A stretch of DNA of 64,000 bases from Hymenopellis radicata (Eukaryota; Basidiomycota; Agaricomycetes; Agaricales; Physalacriaceae): the NCBI GenBank assembly GCA_015501595.1, contig JADNRX010000071.1, positions 1 to 64,000 of the forward strand, given 5' to 3'. The position numbers and the translations under genes were made by a program. Each line of letters begins with the position of its first letter. Within the stretch, counting starts at the first letter, position 1. The notes below the pieces were generated by a model, which worked only from the letters and a program-made list of their open reading frames with translations, had not been told where the DNA came from and searched no databases. Shown piece by piece: positions 1-10,346 of the stretch.

Positions 1-335
1 ATCTTACTCTGGAATACATTTGGCACTCAAACATGGCTATCCTACCCACCGTCACCCATCTCATCCTCGGACACCAGTGCCCGCCAGACACTCCCATACG
101 CCGCTTGCACATCATCCCAGAAATTGCGACGAACATTCAACAACTCCGTACTCTCTTTGCATATCCAACAACGTGCATGATGATGAAGAGCGCGACGACC
201 TTGTTATGTCAAATTGATGACAGCTACCTTACGGACCGATCAATAACCGATAGCCGGAATTGGTACCCCCCGCGTATAGGTGATATTCTCCGGCGTCAGA
301 ACAGGACCCCCCTGGACGAGCCTTATCTGTAGCGC
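1..335. other. No supported gene at the window start
   Basis: Only short overlapping ORFs occur here, with no recognisable domain, signal peptide or splice structure. The stretch ends where similarity to the 21.3-22.0 kb region begins, so it may simply flank a duplicated segment. Confidence 0.4.
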
Positions 336-506
336 AATGCGGAGAGTGTGTTTAGTCGGGAGGCTGTGGTGGTTCCGGCGTCGGGTGGGAGGGGTGCAGT
401 GAGAATTGTGCTGCGGTTGAGGGTGGTGATGTTGGAGGCATATTTGTTGGATGTGCTGAGGGAGAGGGCAGGTTGTGAGGAGATTCGGGCGCTGATGGAG
501 GGGTAA
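336..506 (+). pseudogene. 3' relic of the RhoGAP gene
   Basis: This stretch encodes the equivalent of the last 50-55 residues of the RhoGAP protein at 21769-23674, including the stop codon (TAA at 504-506). It has one internal deletion relative to the parent, lacks everything upstream and has no start codon. It is a truncated, non-functional copy carried by the duplicated segment. Confidence 0.8.
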
Positions 507-551
507 GCAGGGCAAAATGTGTATGTTTTTTGTGGGTCTTGACTCTATGAT

Positions 552-809
552 TACTGTAGTGTTTCGACCGTAGGTTCGCGGCATGTGACGCGATATGCTG
601 CGAACTTACAGTGAACAGCTTCGTAGCCAGGCACGCAGGCGGGAATTACCCGATTTGGACTGCCCCGCCACAGGCGGGACCGAAAATTTCCGCTTTTGGA
701 AGGGTGTGCCTGGCTCCGAGGCTCCGTGACGCGATATGGGATATATATAGGTTCGCTTCGTCGGCCGGTGTGACGCGATATGGGAATATCCGGTCGAAAC
801 GGTACAGTA
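552..809. mobile_element. Tc1/mariner-like MITE, TA-flanked, with 19 bp terminal inverted repeats
   Basis: The left end (552-570) reads TACTGTAGTGTTTCGACCG. The right end (791-809) is its reverse complement with two mismatches. Both ends carry the dinucleotide TA expected from a TA target duplication. The paralogous segment has the uninterrupted site at 21720-21721 with a single TA, so this is a filled/empty-site pair. The interior has no coding capacity and repeats the short word GTGACGCGATATG three times. Assignment to Tc1/mariner rests on the TA target and TIR layout only. Confidence 0.8.
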
Positions 810-1178
810 TGCGCGCTGGGAGTTTTGGATTTCAGCACCATGCCTAGTCAGCGGTATGACTCGTATGAGTGTTCCTCGCAAGGTGGTCGTACTCATTTTC
901 TGGGTTTTGGAAATGTCTTTCTCATAGCTGTAATTCCATGGCGCCTCCTCGTCCGCATTGGCTCAAACAAAACCGCTAATGCTCCACTTGCCGTTGTCTC
1001 CCACTACTCTTTACTCGCGCGGACCTTCCATTATGTTCCATACGCCTCCCTCGAAGCGGCGTCTTAGCTCTTTGCTAGCGCCACTTACGTATGACTCTGC
1101 ATTCTTTTGCGCCGCAATGGCTGCTAGGTTCCCTCACCTTCCTCTACCGCTACACCACAAGCTTTAACTTTACAGAAC

Positions 1179-3136
1179 TTATCAGGAAAACGGTCCTTTG
1201 GTAGTTACCAATGATTAGCCGTTAAATACCGCAAAGTGCGATAAATACATCGATTATCTGACTTACCGAGTTGTCGAGTAATTATGCCGGTCCCCTTTAA
1301 GCTTTATCGCACATCACGATTATTACTGCTGGTTTACCGGCAATTCTGATCCAATTCTGCAGTCTTTCTCTTTGATTTGAGAGGAATTCATATCATTTGA
1401 GAAGCAGATATATCAAACGGTAGCCACAAGGCACTTCATTGGATGGAACTACGGACAGCACACGTAGACTATGTAGTATGAGTACAGTGTAAAGCAAATC
1501 ACGATGGGGAGGGGAAGAGTAGGAAGTATACGGAGCTATACAACAAGGTAATTCAATCAATCATGGCGGCACACAAGCAAGTCGTTGATGTATGGTTGTT
1601 TTGGTGGCCATGTTGCGGCAGCGTCTTGGTTGTGCGTGTTGACGTCTTCGTTGTTTACGAAATGGTGCTATGGCCAGGCGTGGTCGTTTCAAGGAGTGGC
1701 GGCGTTAAGGTTGACGTTGTTGAATCCTCGCAGGGAAGGTCTGCTCGTCCATGTAACGCGGTCGTCGTCATCGAAGTCAAGGTTTCATGCAGGTTGTCGT
1801 CCGCGCTTTCATGTGGTATCGGGGGGAACATCATGGGAAGTATCGTCAGCAGGTGTCGTAGTGAACGCAACCGCAGTGGGTCTTCCACGGGGGTGTAGGG
1901 GAAGGTCAGCCTCGCGACGGTAGGTGGGCGTCGTACTGTGAACGTCACGGCGGTTGCCGATGTCTTCGTTCCGCTCGAGCATCGAAGTCGTCGACGTCGC
2001 AGGTGTGGGCGACTTCATCGGGGTTGCCGGGTGCGGTGGTTATGGTCATCGCTATGCGAGTGGCGTCGTCATCATGCCGGCGGGCGTCATGGTCAGGCGT
2101 GTCGTCGTTGAGTTAGCGGGTGTCCTGTCACATAGTCGAACCCGCCAAGCTGGAGCAAAGTCACTACAATGACCGCGTAGAGATGAGAGAAACGCGCCAT
2201 ATGCGAACATGGCATGTGCACGCAGTTACGTCCAGACTGCGTCATAGCGCACAGCGCAAGTGCCACGGATGCCAGGGCAAGTAGGTGAGTTGAAGAATCG
2301 TTGTCAATGGTACGAAGACAAGAAGGGTTGATCCATGTTTGGTTCTGGTTCGTTTTGATCTGGCTCTATCGGGTCCGACGGTCCGCTGCGGAGTTCGAAA
2401 TGCACTTGGGCAATTTTGACCGCTTCGATTCTTTCTCACTCCCTCTTCCTTTTTGTCACTCCCGCACCGAGGCTGCCGCGTATTTCATGGCAGAGTACTC
2501 TTTCCATCATTTTAACTCATATTTTAGAACCGCCACCTTTTGAATTTCCTGCTTGGATCCAACTTGGATCGGCATATAAGTCAACAGGCGGAGCCAATGC
2601 CCTGAAACAGCGCGAGCTTGTGCGCCTCGTCGGCGTCGCTGGCATTGCCCTATAGCAGTTGATGACTAAGAAGTTCATGCCATTCAGAGGCAAAGTGATG
2701 TTGGAGTACGTTGATCCTCAGCGTTCTTAGGAAGACAAGACCCGACATCTACTCGCTGTCTTCAGATATGACGTAGTCCCTATGCACGAAGTCAGCTCGT
2801 CGCCAATTGTGCTACTAGGAACGTTCACATACTCCATCCATGTATATATATTGTCTATCACCGCGCTGCGTGCACAGTGTGGCATAGCATTCCGGATTGG
2901 GACTTTTTGGTAGCTAGTGGCCGGTCAAAATGTTCTTGGTCGTAGCCGTGCCCTCAGTTTCTACGCTAACCAGTGAACTTTCTTTCATTTCTATTGATAA
3001 TTGTACAGTGGTCATGCCTAATTCAAGTAATATTTGATATGTATCAGGAATTACAAAGGATACCGAGACTACTGCACATTTTAATAAATACCTAAACTTT
3101 CTCGGGACATTATCAGGGGGGCCTTTTCCTGATGCA
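1179..3136. other. Gene-poor accessory stretch
   Basis: No intact gene can be supported across this 2 kb. The only coding-like signal is the broken minus-strand reading described at 1562-2200. The rest shows short ORFs without splice logic, and an AT-rich stretch leads into the transporter gene starting at 3137. Confidence 0.4.
1562..2200 (-). pseudogene. Possible broken gene for a small secreted protein
   Basis: The minus strand has an ATG at 2200 opening a convincing signal-peptide-like sequence: a basic start followed by a hydrophobic run of about 15 residues. A stop follows after 35 codons (2093-2095). Beyond it, other frames stay open and rich in Asp, His, Arg and Thr, as if one protein had been split by frameshifts. 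The GAC/GTC-rich trinucleotide texture is unlike the neighbouring DNA. No family is recognised. It could equally be chance open reading in biased sequence. Confidence 0.22.
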
Positions 3137-5003
3137 ATGTTAAAGATCTCGTTTCCGACGTGGTATCATACACCAGTAGCACAGGTCTTCACGGTTGGCT
3201 TGATCTGCTTCTGCACTGTCGGCATGTATATAGCTGTTAACCAGCTTGGAGCAGGTATGATCAGTTGTTCTCTTCGTCCTCGTCCATGCGCTGATCGTCG
3301 TGGCGTTCGACAGGTGGAACTCAGGATATGTTAGCTGATCGTGTCGTCTATCCTTATGTTGAAGATTCAATGATCTACAGTGCCCTATCCGATATCTCCA
3401 ATTCGGTTCTCTACGGCGTCTTCTGTATCGCGGGATTCTTTGGCGGTTCAATCAATAACTTGCTGGGCCCAAGACTGACGTTGTTCATCGGCACTTTGGG
3501 TTACATCCTGTACATTGGCTCTCTATGGTGTTTCCAGGCTCAGGGTACGCACTGGTTCCTCATTGTCGCTGGTGGAATTCTAGGTGCTACAGGTAAGCCC
3601 TCTTTTCTGTCTGCTCAGACTCAGTGGTGATTCGACATTCTTTGTCAAGCGGCCCTCCTATGGTCTGCCCAAGGATGCATCATGATGTCGTACCCAGATG
3701 AGAAAGATAAAGGAAGGGCGATCGGGATGTTCTGGAGTGTGAGTACGCTTATATCCTTGCCGAGGCAGCCTTCCTCACGAGCGCGTCTAGGTCTTCCAAG
3801 CTGGGTTAGTACACGCTCGGTAAGTACCTGAAAATCATTCACAATTTGACCACACAGCAGATCCCTCATTGGATCCATCATCGCGTTTGCAATCAATGTA
3901 AAGAATGGTGGGTTGGACGCTGTCAAGACCACCACCTACTTGGCTATGATGATTGTAATGGCGTTCGGGTCTTGTTTGTGTCTCTTTATTCTGCCGCCAT
4001 CTGAAATTCGACGATCTGGTGGTACTCGCGTCGAGCTGCACTCCACGATTGCCTTCCGAGAGGAGGTCGCAGGTTTCTTGAGGTGCCTTTTCTTCCTTCC
4101 AAATATTCTCCTTCATGATTGTTGACAATTTCTATCAGTGTGTTCAGAAACCGCCACATGCTCCTTCTCTTGCCCTTGTCGTTTGCGAGCAACTTCTTCT
4201 ACACCTACCAGAGTGCTATCGCATTCGCCTTGTTGGACTCTTCGACGCGTGCCTTGAACGGTATTCTTACTAGTGTCGCCTCCATCTGCGGAGTCCAGAT
4301 CCTTGGTCTCATCCTCGATATCAAGTGGCTTGGGCGTCGCCAGCGTGGCTTCCTTGGTCTCGGTGTCACCGTGACATGTGCTGCTGTCGTATGGTCGCTG
4401 GGTATCGCATACCAGGTCGGCTTTACCAGAGCAACGATTATCGACCCAAAGATCAACTATAAAGACACGGCGAGGCTCGCGAAGCCCGCTGCATTGTTGT
4501 TCTTTTACTACATCAACGACTCATTCGTGCAAAGTCTGATGTACTGGACAATGGGGAGCTTGACTAATGACCGTACGTGTCTCCTTTTTACCATGGCTCT
4601 CGATGTTCTTACCGCCCAACGACCCCCCAGCCTTCACTCTTGCAAGATACGTACGTGCTGGCGCCTTCAGTTCATTCTTGTCATTGAATTCAAGATGCAA
4701 ATAGGCTGGTTTCTATAAAGCTATTCAGTCCGGGGGTGCCGCAATCGCCTTTGGTATCGACGCTGTGGGGGCTCCATATGTCAACGAACTTGCGGCCAAC
4801 TTTGCTTTGCTGATGCTTGCACTCCCGCTCTGCGGAGTCGTCATCCTCTCGATCAAGGAACACAGCGACGTGCTGTCGGTATGCTGTGTTCCATTCAATG
4901 ATGATGGCACCGCCCGCTAATCTTCAATTGATAGGATGTCGTGGAAGAATATGTCGAGGAGACAAAAGCGCCTAGCGAGGGCGAGGTCATAGACGGAAGT
5001 TAA
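3137..5003 (+). CDS. UNC93-like major facilitator superfamily transporter
   Basis: A polytopic membrane protein of the UNC-93-like branch of the MFS, probably in the plasma or vacuolar membrane; the substrate is unknown. Nine exons (3137-3254, 3314-3592, 3650-3738, 3791-3804, 3861-4082, 4139-4572, 4631-4650, 4705-4878, 4935-5003) join in phase to a 472-residue protein, the usual family length. Visible family features are an N-terminal WY-TP segment leading into the first helix, the NQLGAG turn, a glycine-rich second helix ending in NNLLGPR, SAQG followed by SYPDE, and the late GFYKAIQSGGAA segment. Many hydrophobic helices follow one another, and the tail is acidic and hydrophilic. Exons 4 (14 nt) and 7 (20 nt) are micro-exons but are required to keep the conserved frame. 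Confidence 0.88.
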
Positions 5004-5065
5004 CATCGTATCGCGAATGAGTATCTGGCGTTCAGAATCGATACGTTCAGCCGCCGCCGGCAGAA

Positions 5066-5242
5066 TATGCGCCTCGGGTTCTCAGTCATCATGCGAACAT
5101 CGCCTGTTGTCGACCCGTTGACGGTTAGGTCTGGGAACGTATCTACGCTCACAGAAACTGATGATAATAAGGCTACCAACAGTGGCAAGACGAATGAGAG
5201 AAATGCAAGTCGGAGTAAAGTGAACCACAGAATTAATATGGT
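5066..5242 (-). pseudogene. Truncated AA9 LPMO relic (signal peptide and N-terminal region)
   Basis: On the minus strand this stretch resembles the first exon, first intron and start of the second exon of the AA9 gene at 5486-6573. It has a degenerate signal peptide, then TFPDL-VNG-TTGD, then loss of similarity. The position equivalent to the initiator ATG reads TTG, the mature His-1 region is altered and the [13 protein letters not shown] stretch contains a deletion. It lies about 250 bp beyond the 3' end of the intact gene, in the same orientation, so it looks like a decayed tandem duplicate. Confidence 0.75.
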
Positions 5243-5485
5243 TCTAGTGAGGTGCCATTTGTGCTAAACGGATGAGGACGCGTCACGTAGGATCATATGT
5301 CTCCATTAATCCTCATATATTCCTATCGTCGCGTAGTAAGCCCCAGCTCGAGTCCGAGTCGATACTGACAATCGGTCATGCAGTTCACTTGAAATTATTG
5401 TAATGTTATCGTGTTTTCAAGGTTATGACCTTTCCAGACAGTGTACATTCATTTCATCATCCCGAGTAAGCCTTCCCAATGGGCC

Positions 5486-6573
5486 TTATCCAACCCAGAC
5501 AGCCGGTCCAGCTACAGCACTTTGTCAGTATTCCTCAACATATAGTAATACACGAGCAAGAAGACACTGACGAGCGGTATACCCAGTATATCCTGCTGGC
5601 ACGGAGTAGATGTCTAAACGGCATACCGTCAGCTTCAAAGGTCCGGATATGATTCAAGCAAAAGCGTACTGATCAAAATGCCGGGTTCATTACCAGTGTA
5701 CGCTCCCGGGAATGCGACAGTCGGGGACGGCGTCCCACCGCCACCGTTAACGACATTCAACTGCGCACAGCTAATGTAGAACTGCGCGCCTCCAAACGAG
5801 CTTGCGGCGTGCAAGGCGATGTGTTCTACACGAAGGAGGTACTGTCTACCGGCATGGCATGGGTTTTAGTAACCGGGGATGGCCAATCGAACTTTTGAAC
5901 TGGCTTACCCGCTGGGAACGTTCTTGGGGATCGCGAACGTCAACTGTGCTTGACCTGGATGTAATCAGCGCGCCAGCAAGTCAAAGCAGGCGATTTCACA
6001 CCAACCATTCGAAGGAAAAGTAAACCCAGCACTTGCAGACCACTCCGGGGCCCATTCCCATACCTTGAACCACGTGCTGCCCAGACCGGCGCTCGTGGAG
6101 TTGGCAGAAGGCGATGCCGCAGACATGTACGCGGAGGCATACTAGTACCCTTGTTAACGACCTGACCACAAACGGAACACAACTCACCCCGGGATGGAAA
6201 ATAGGCGGGCTGGCCGTGAACCCTACAGTCGATCCAGCCGAGATGGTGGCAATACCAGCGAGTCCTGCAGACGTCGCGTCGAGTTCGTAGCAGCGGATGG
6301 CTGAACTGGTGACGTCGGTGACCTATAAAGGGTGCCATTGGATCTAATATGCCGGGAACTTGGAGGAAGCGATATTTACGGGCCCGTTGCTGTAATGATT
6401 CTCAGTCATGCGAACGTACTGCCAATCGCCTGTTGTCGTCCCGTTGACGATGAGGTCTGGGAACGTATCTGCGTAGTACTGTTAGAGTCCATCATAGCAA
6501 GACCTGAACGAGCGTACTAACAGTGGCAAGAGACGACCGAGAGAAACGCAAGTCCAAGCAAAGTGTACCACAT
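5486..6573 (-). CDS. AA9 lytic polysaccharide monooxygenase (GH61 family)
   Basis: A secreted copper enzyme that oxidatively cleaves cellulose or related beta-glucans. Eight exons (6573-6522, 6468-6380, 6322-6188, 6141-6006, 5954-5909, 5845-5670, 5613-5572, 5511-5486) join in phase to 233 residues, typical for a single-domain AA9. The signal peptide ends ..VVSC and the mature protein starts at His17 (HYTFPDL), giving the N-terminal histidine of the copper histidine brace. Further AA9 signatures are GDWQYVR-TENHYSN, a [15 protein letters not shown] strand, IFHPG with the probable second histidine, IALH, and [11 protein letters not shown] with the conserved Gln and axial Tyr. The protein ends PGPAVWVG without a CBM1 module. 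The start was chosen because it gives the signal peptide. Confidence 0.95.
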
Positions 6574-6875
6574 CTTGAGATGAATTGCTGGAGCGACTCT
6601 GCGCCATTTATGCTGGACGGAGGTTTATTGGGCCGAATTATCTGCGCATTAGCGTGTTCAGGGCGTCAGGTAGGTGACTCTAATATGTAGTGGTAATTCA
6701 CCTGATGAGGATGTACTTCACCTGACGAGGATGTACAAGTCGCGCATCCGAAAAAAATCCGCCAACGGCCTGAAGAAAACAGTTGAGAACCGGTAGACCA
6801 ATCACGCTCTGTGAACCGGTACAAAAGTATTGTCATTTCTACAACAACAAGGTCCAAGAAACCTACACACCAAAC

Positions 6876-8158
6876 TCATTCCTCTGCCTCCAAAATCCTC
6901 TTCAAAATCGGCGCAGTCGCCTTCCTCGTAGCATTCGCATTCCCCTGCTTATAAACCCTAACTCTCACATCACCTGTCTCACCAACCTTAAAACTATCAT
7001 GCTTCACCACTTTCAGCTCCTCATCCGCCTCTAGGCCTCTCCACAGGCATTCATCAAGCCCACTAACCTCCGACAAGACGAGCCACGCCATCTCCCTAGC
7101 GTGTTTTCCTTTCCCTTTCGATGTCAGTTTCTTCTTATGAAAAGAAGTCAAGACTCCCAGTACAGAAAGGCCTCGTTCCTGCATGTACGCTTTGCCTGCA
7201 TCGAGGAGCTTGCCGTCAGTGCCCCAGTCCTTTAACCGCAACGGCACTGTCGAGAGACCCGCCTTTATCGAGGGCTTCTCGTCGTGCCAATTAAGTGTAA
7301 ATGTGTACTCTTTGTAGTCCCTGCGGAGTAAATCGCGTGGACTGAGGCTCGACACGTCCGCTTTTCTTTCGGCCAGATCGTCACTCAGAGCTTTGAGTGA
7401 CGGGATATTGTGTAGATCTGTACTTTGAACGGAAGGGGAAATGAGAGGGAGCAGCCGTGCGACAGCGTCCAAGTCCACTTGGAGCGCTTTCCCACCAGGT
7501 TTAAGGCCGTTGGTGTCTATGAGGATCGCACAGAGGAGGAGGGTGGCGAGTTCTGGGGGGAGAGTGGACGGGCATAGCAACGCTATATGCGACGAGCAGC
7601 TCCCCGCGGGTGATATAGTACGGGGATTGGCGTCAAGGTGGTGGCGCTCGTCTTCGTGGTGATCAATAATGGCTTCCACCAAAGAGTCGTTACTGGCGAA
7701 TTGAGATCCAAGCCGGTTATGGTCTACCAGCGCGAATTTCGTAGCAGGAAATGGTGCGACATCGTCGGGGACGAGGAGTTGGCTTTTGGGGTCTGTTATG
7801 CCTGCGAGAGAAAGCGCGTAGATGTTTTCAGGTCGGAGTGCGAGATCGTCTTTGCTGATTTGTATATAAGGAATAGCGGAGCGTGTCTGGGACTGCAACC
7901 ACGCGTAGGTTATCGAGCTCGCGATGCTATCCAAATCTAAACTAGCTCTAGTCAGCCTGGTTACAACGAGATTGAAGGATACTTGCCTCCCGCTTCATTC
8001 CCCATGACCATTAGATACTCCTTGGAATCATTGCTTTCTAGGTATTTCGCCTTGGAATGGACTAGAAACTTGGTCAAGGCATTGTCCATACTCGCTGGCT
8101 GGACGAGCTTTGTGTTGGACTTGAAAACGGATGATAGGCGACGGAGCTGGGCGGCCAT
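6876..8158 (-). CDS. PPX1: Exopolyphosphatase, PPX1-like (DHH/DHHA2 family)
   Basis: Predicted to hydrolyse terminal phosphate from inorganic polyphosphate in the cytosol or mitochondria. Two exons (8158-7987, 7936-6876) give 410 residues, close to yeast Ppx1. The metal-binding motifs of the DHH superfamily are present in order: GNEAGDLDS (the DLD at about 58-60, completed across the intron), the DHN motif at about 129-131 and DHHEDE at about 149-154. A DHHA2-type C-terminal domain follows (roughly 280-400). The single intron has a GC donor (GGAG|gcaagt) and a normal AG acceptor. Starting at 8158 uses a CCATGG context. An upstream in-frame start at 8221 is not an ATG and is less likely. Confidence 0.9.
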
Positions 8159-8906
8159 GGGCACACGGCTGATATATATGGAGAGACTGAGGACAGAAAG
8201 TAAGAGAGCGGCGCAGAACAACGATCGTGGTCGTGGTACAAGTCTACACCGCCAAACGGACAGACACTTGAGGCAAGTGTTGGCCCTGTTGTCGAAAATC
8301 CAGTGGCACTGTCAGCTATTTTCCACAGCCCGTTTCCTCACTGTAGCCAAGAGTCGCGTTTGTTGTGAGCAAGTGAAAGGATTTGGGGCGAAATTCACCA
8401 ATATTATCGCCGGGGTTCGAACCAAAAGCTTACGCGATTATGGAATCGCATCATAACAGTTCAGCCACAAGCCCGTTGAAAGACACATGTTGTCATCAAT
8501 CATAGTGACATTGGGTTCACACCAAGCTGAAACTAAGAAAGAAACCTTTCTCCGGTGTTCTGCAAACACGCAGAGCTCAGAATGATTTTGTTTTTCTGAT
8601 AATACAATGTGCATAACTGTCTCGAGCTACTCGAGGCTCACCAACTCGAGCAGAAGCACACAATTCAGGAGAGGCCCCGGTAAAACCGGTGATTGGCGGA
8701 CCGAGGACAGTGGATTTTTACTGACTCCATCACTTGCTTTCCAATACGGAAACGGGCATTGGAAAACTTGTGTAACATTCATAAAAATTCCGCAGACTGG
8801 TCCACATGGAATCGAGAAACCATCATTTCACTTGGCTCAAGTGTCTGGCCGTTTGGCGGTGTAAGCATTCGATAGCGTCCATTTCCGGATTTGGACTTTG
8901 ACTACC
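8159..8906. other. Intergenic region between PPX1 and EMC2 (divergent promoters)
   Basis: The two genes are transcribed away from each other, so both promoters must lie here. I see TATATAT near 8175 upstream of PPX1 and an AT-rich stretch at about 8580-8610. No additional gene is supported; the long plus-strand ORF at 7983-8456 is an overlap of the PPX1 reading. Confidence 0.5.
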
Positions 8907-10053
8907 ATGTCAATAGCGTCGGCATTGGAGACCCTCGCCAATTACCGCGCACACAACACACGCGCATCACGCTCCGTTGTAGAGCAAGGCTCTCTCGTCC
9001 TCAAGTCGAACGCTGAGCGTAAACTGGGCGATGATGGTGACAATGCTTCCCGCGTCCGTCAACATTTATTGGACCTTTCGACTCTAGAGTGGCCTTTCCT
9101 CGAGCAGCTGTGTCTTGCTGCTATTGACATTGGGGATCTGGAGTTAGCAGATGTACGCACTTTAGTAACATAGTGTCAACGGGCTGACGGTGTCTATTCC
9201 AGAAATGCCTCCAACGACTCTTGGACAAATTCCCTGCTTCTCCTCGAGTCGAAGTTCTTACTGGGATACGCATGGAGGCGTCCGAGTCCCCTGCCACGGT
9301 GCTCAAATTCTACGATGACCTGTTAGAGGCAGATTCTGCCAACGCCGTATGTCTATTCCCGTTCAACCACGTCCACACCCATAAACCGGGTCTTTAGGCC
9401 ATTTGGAAACGGAGAATATCATTAAAACGCCGTACAGGCAAAATTGAAAAGGCTGTCGAAGAATTATGCGAGTACCTGGACACGTTCTACAACGACATTG
9501 AAGCTTGGCTGGAACTAGCGGATATGTATTCGGCGTGTAATCAGTACGTCCTCGTCTTGTCTTTGCTGTGATGTTGGCTCAGCGCAATCAGATATACACA
9601 GGCATTGCAAGCGCTTTCACACGTCCTTCTCCTTGCCCCGCAAAATCCCTTCCATACACTCCGTTTCGCGGAGACCGCGTTCACTGCGAACGATATCCCG
9701 CTCGCGTTGAAGATGTCTTTGATCGTGGTGGACATGACGGAGACAGATGTTACGGGACCGCACGAGACGGCAGCAGCTGGTATCAGTATACGTGCTTGGT
9801 GGGGGGTTAAGCTGGTAATGTGTAGTTTCCTCCCCATACTAGTACCTGCTTGATTTACTTTGGCTAGTGCGCGCGCAAGCTTCTGGATACATCGCATCCG
9901 TCTGCGTCGGGAACATCGATACCGAAAAACTTGGCGCTGATTGATGAGCTGGCGACTGAGAGGATGATGACGACGTATTCTGTTACGGACAAGCAGACTG
10001 CTCAAGGGAGGGACGCTGTTCTTGGATGGATGAGCGATACTGGTGCCAGATAG
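8907..10053 (+). CDS. EMC2: ER membrane protein complex subunit 2 (EMC2/TTC35, Oca3-like)
   Basis: A cytosolic TPR scaffold of the ER membrane complex, which inserts tail-anchored and multipass membrane proteins. Five exons (8907-9152, 9203-9346, 9398-9543, 9592-9814, 9868-10053) join in phase to 314 residues. Visible family landmarks are KCLQRLLDKFP, VLTGIRMEA, the KRRIS--RR-GK-EKAVEEL-EYL repeat, the EAWLELADMY TPR helix, ALSHVLLLAPQNPFHTLRFAE and the WWGVKLCARKL segment. No signal peptide or membrane helix is present, as expected. The open frame begins earlier on a TTG, but the first ATG at 8907 is the sensible start. Confidence 0.93.
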
Positions 10054-10346
10054 GCGGTATTTATTATGTGTAAGTTGGGAAAGGAATTTCGTTGGATGTG
10101 TTGAGATATGCAAGTTGAGTGGAAACAAGTATTCTCTTATGTAAAGACTCGCCTTTTCTTGTCCGTCTTGGTACGCTGACCGTGCTCGTGATGTGAATTG
10201 GGTTAGTACCCACGACGCGACCGATCGCGCCCCATGACGTCAAGGGAGCCAACGCGTCATAGACGCCGACAGCGAGTATAATGACTTTGCTTCTTGCTTT
10301 CTGACTACCAGCATCTCAAAGGCACGATGGATAGCCTTCCCTCGAC

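Larger units (their letters stand above)
336..1178 (+). repeat. Duplicated segment, copy 1 (paralogous to 21327-21955 on the opposite strand)
   Basis: Read on the plus strand, this segment matches the reverse complement of 21327-21955 almost continuously. It starts inside the last exon of the RhoGAP gene, runs through the stop codon and continues about 400 bp downstream. Copy 1 carries small deletions and substitutions and is interrupted by an extra 258 bp block (552-809). Copy 2 sits in place beside a complete gene, so copy 1 is the likely derivative. The percentage identity was not computed. Confidence 0.85.

Noticed and set aside
8380..8440. GGTTCGAACC resembling a tRNA T-arm
   Set aside because: The flanking bases do not form the five-base T stem, and no anticodon arm or acceptor stem fits on either strand.
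7983..8456. 157-codon plus-strand ORF overlapping the PPX1 start
   Set aside because: It is antisense to the first exon and promoter of PPX1, with no domain, and most of it mirrors the coding strand.
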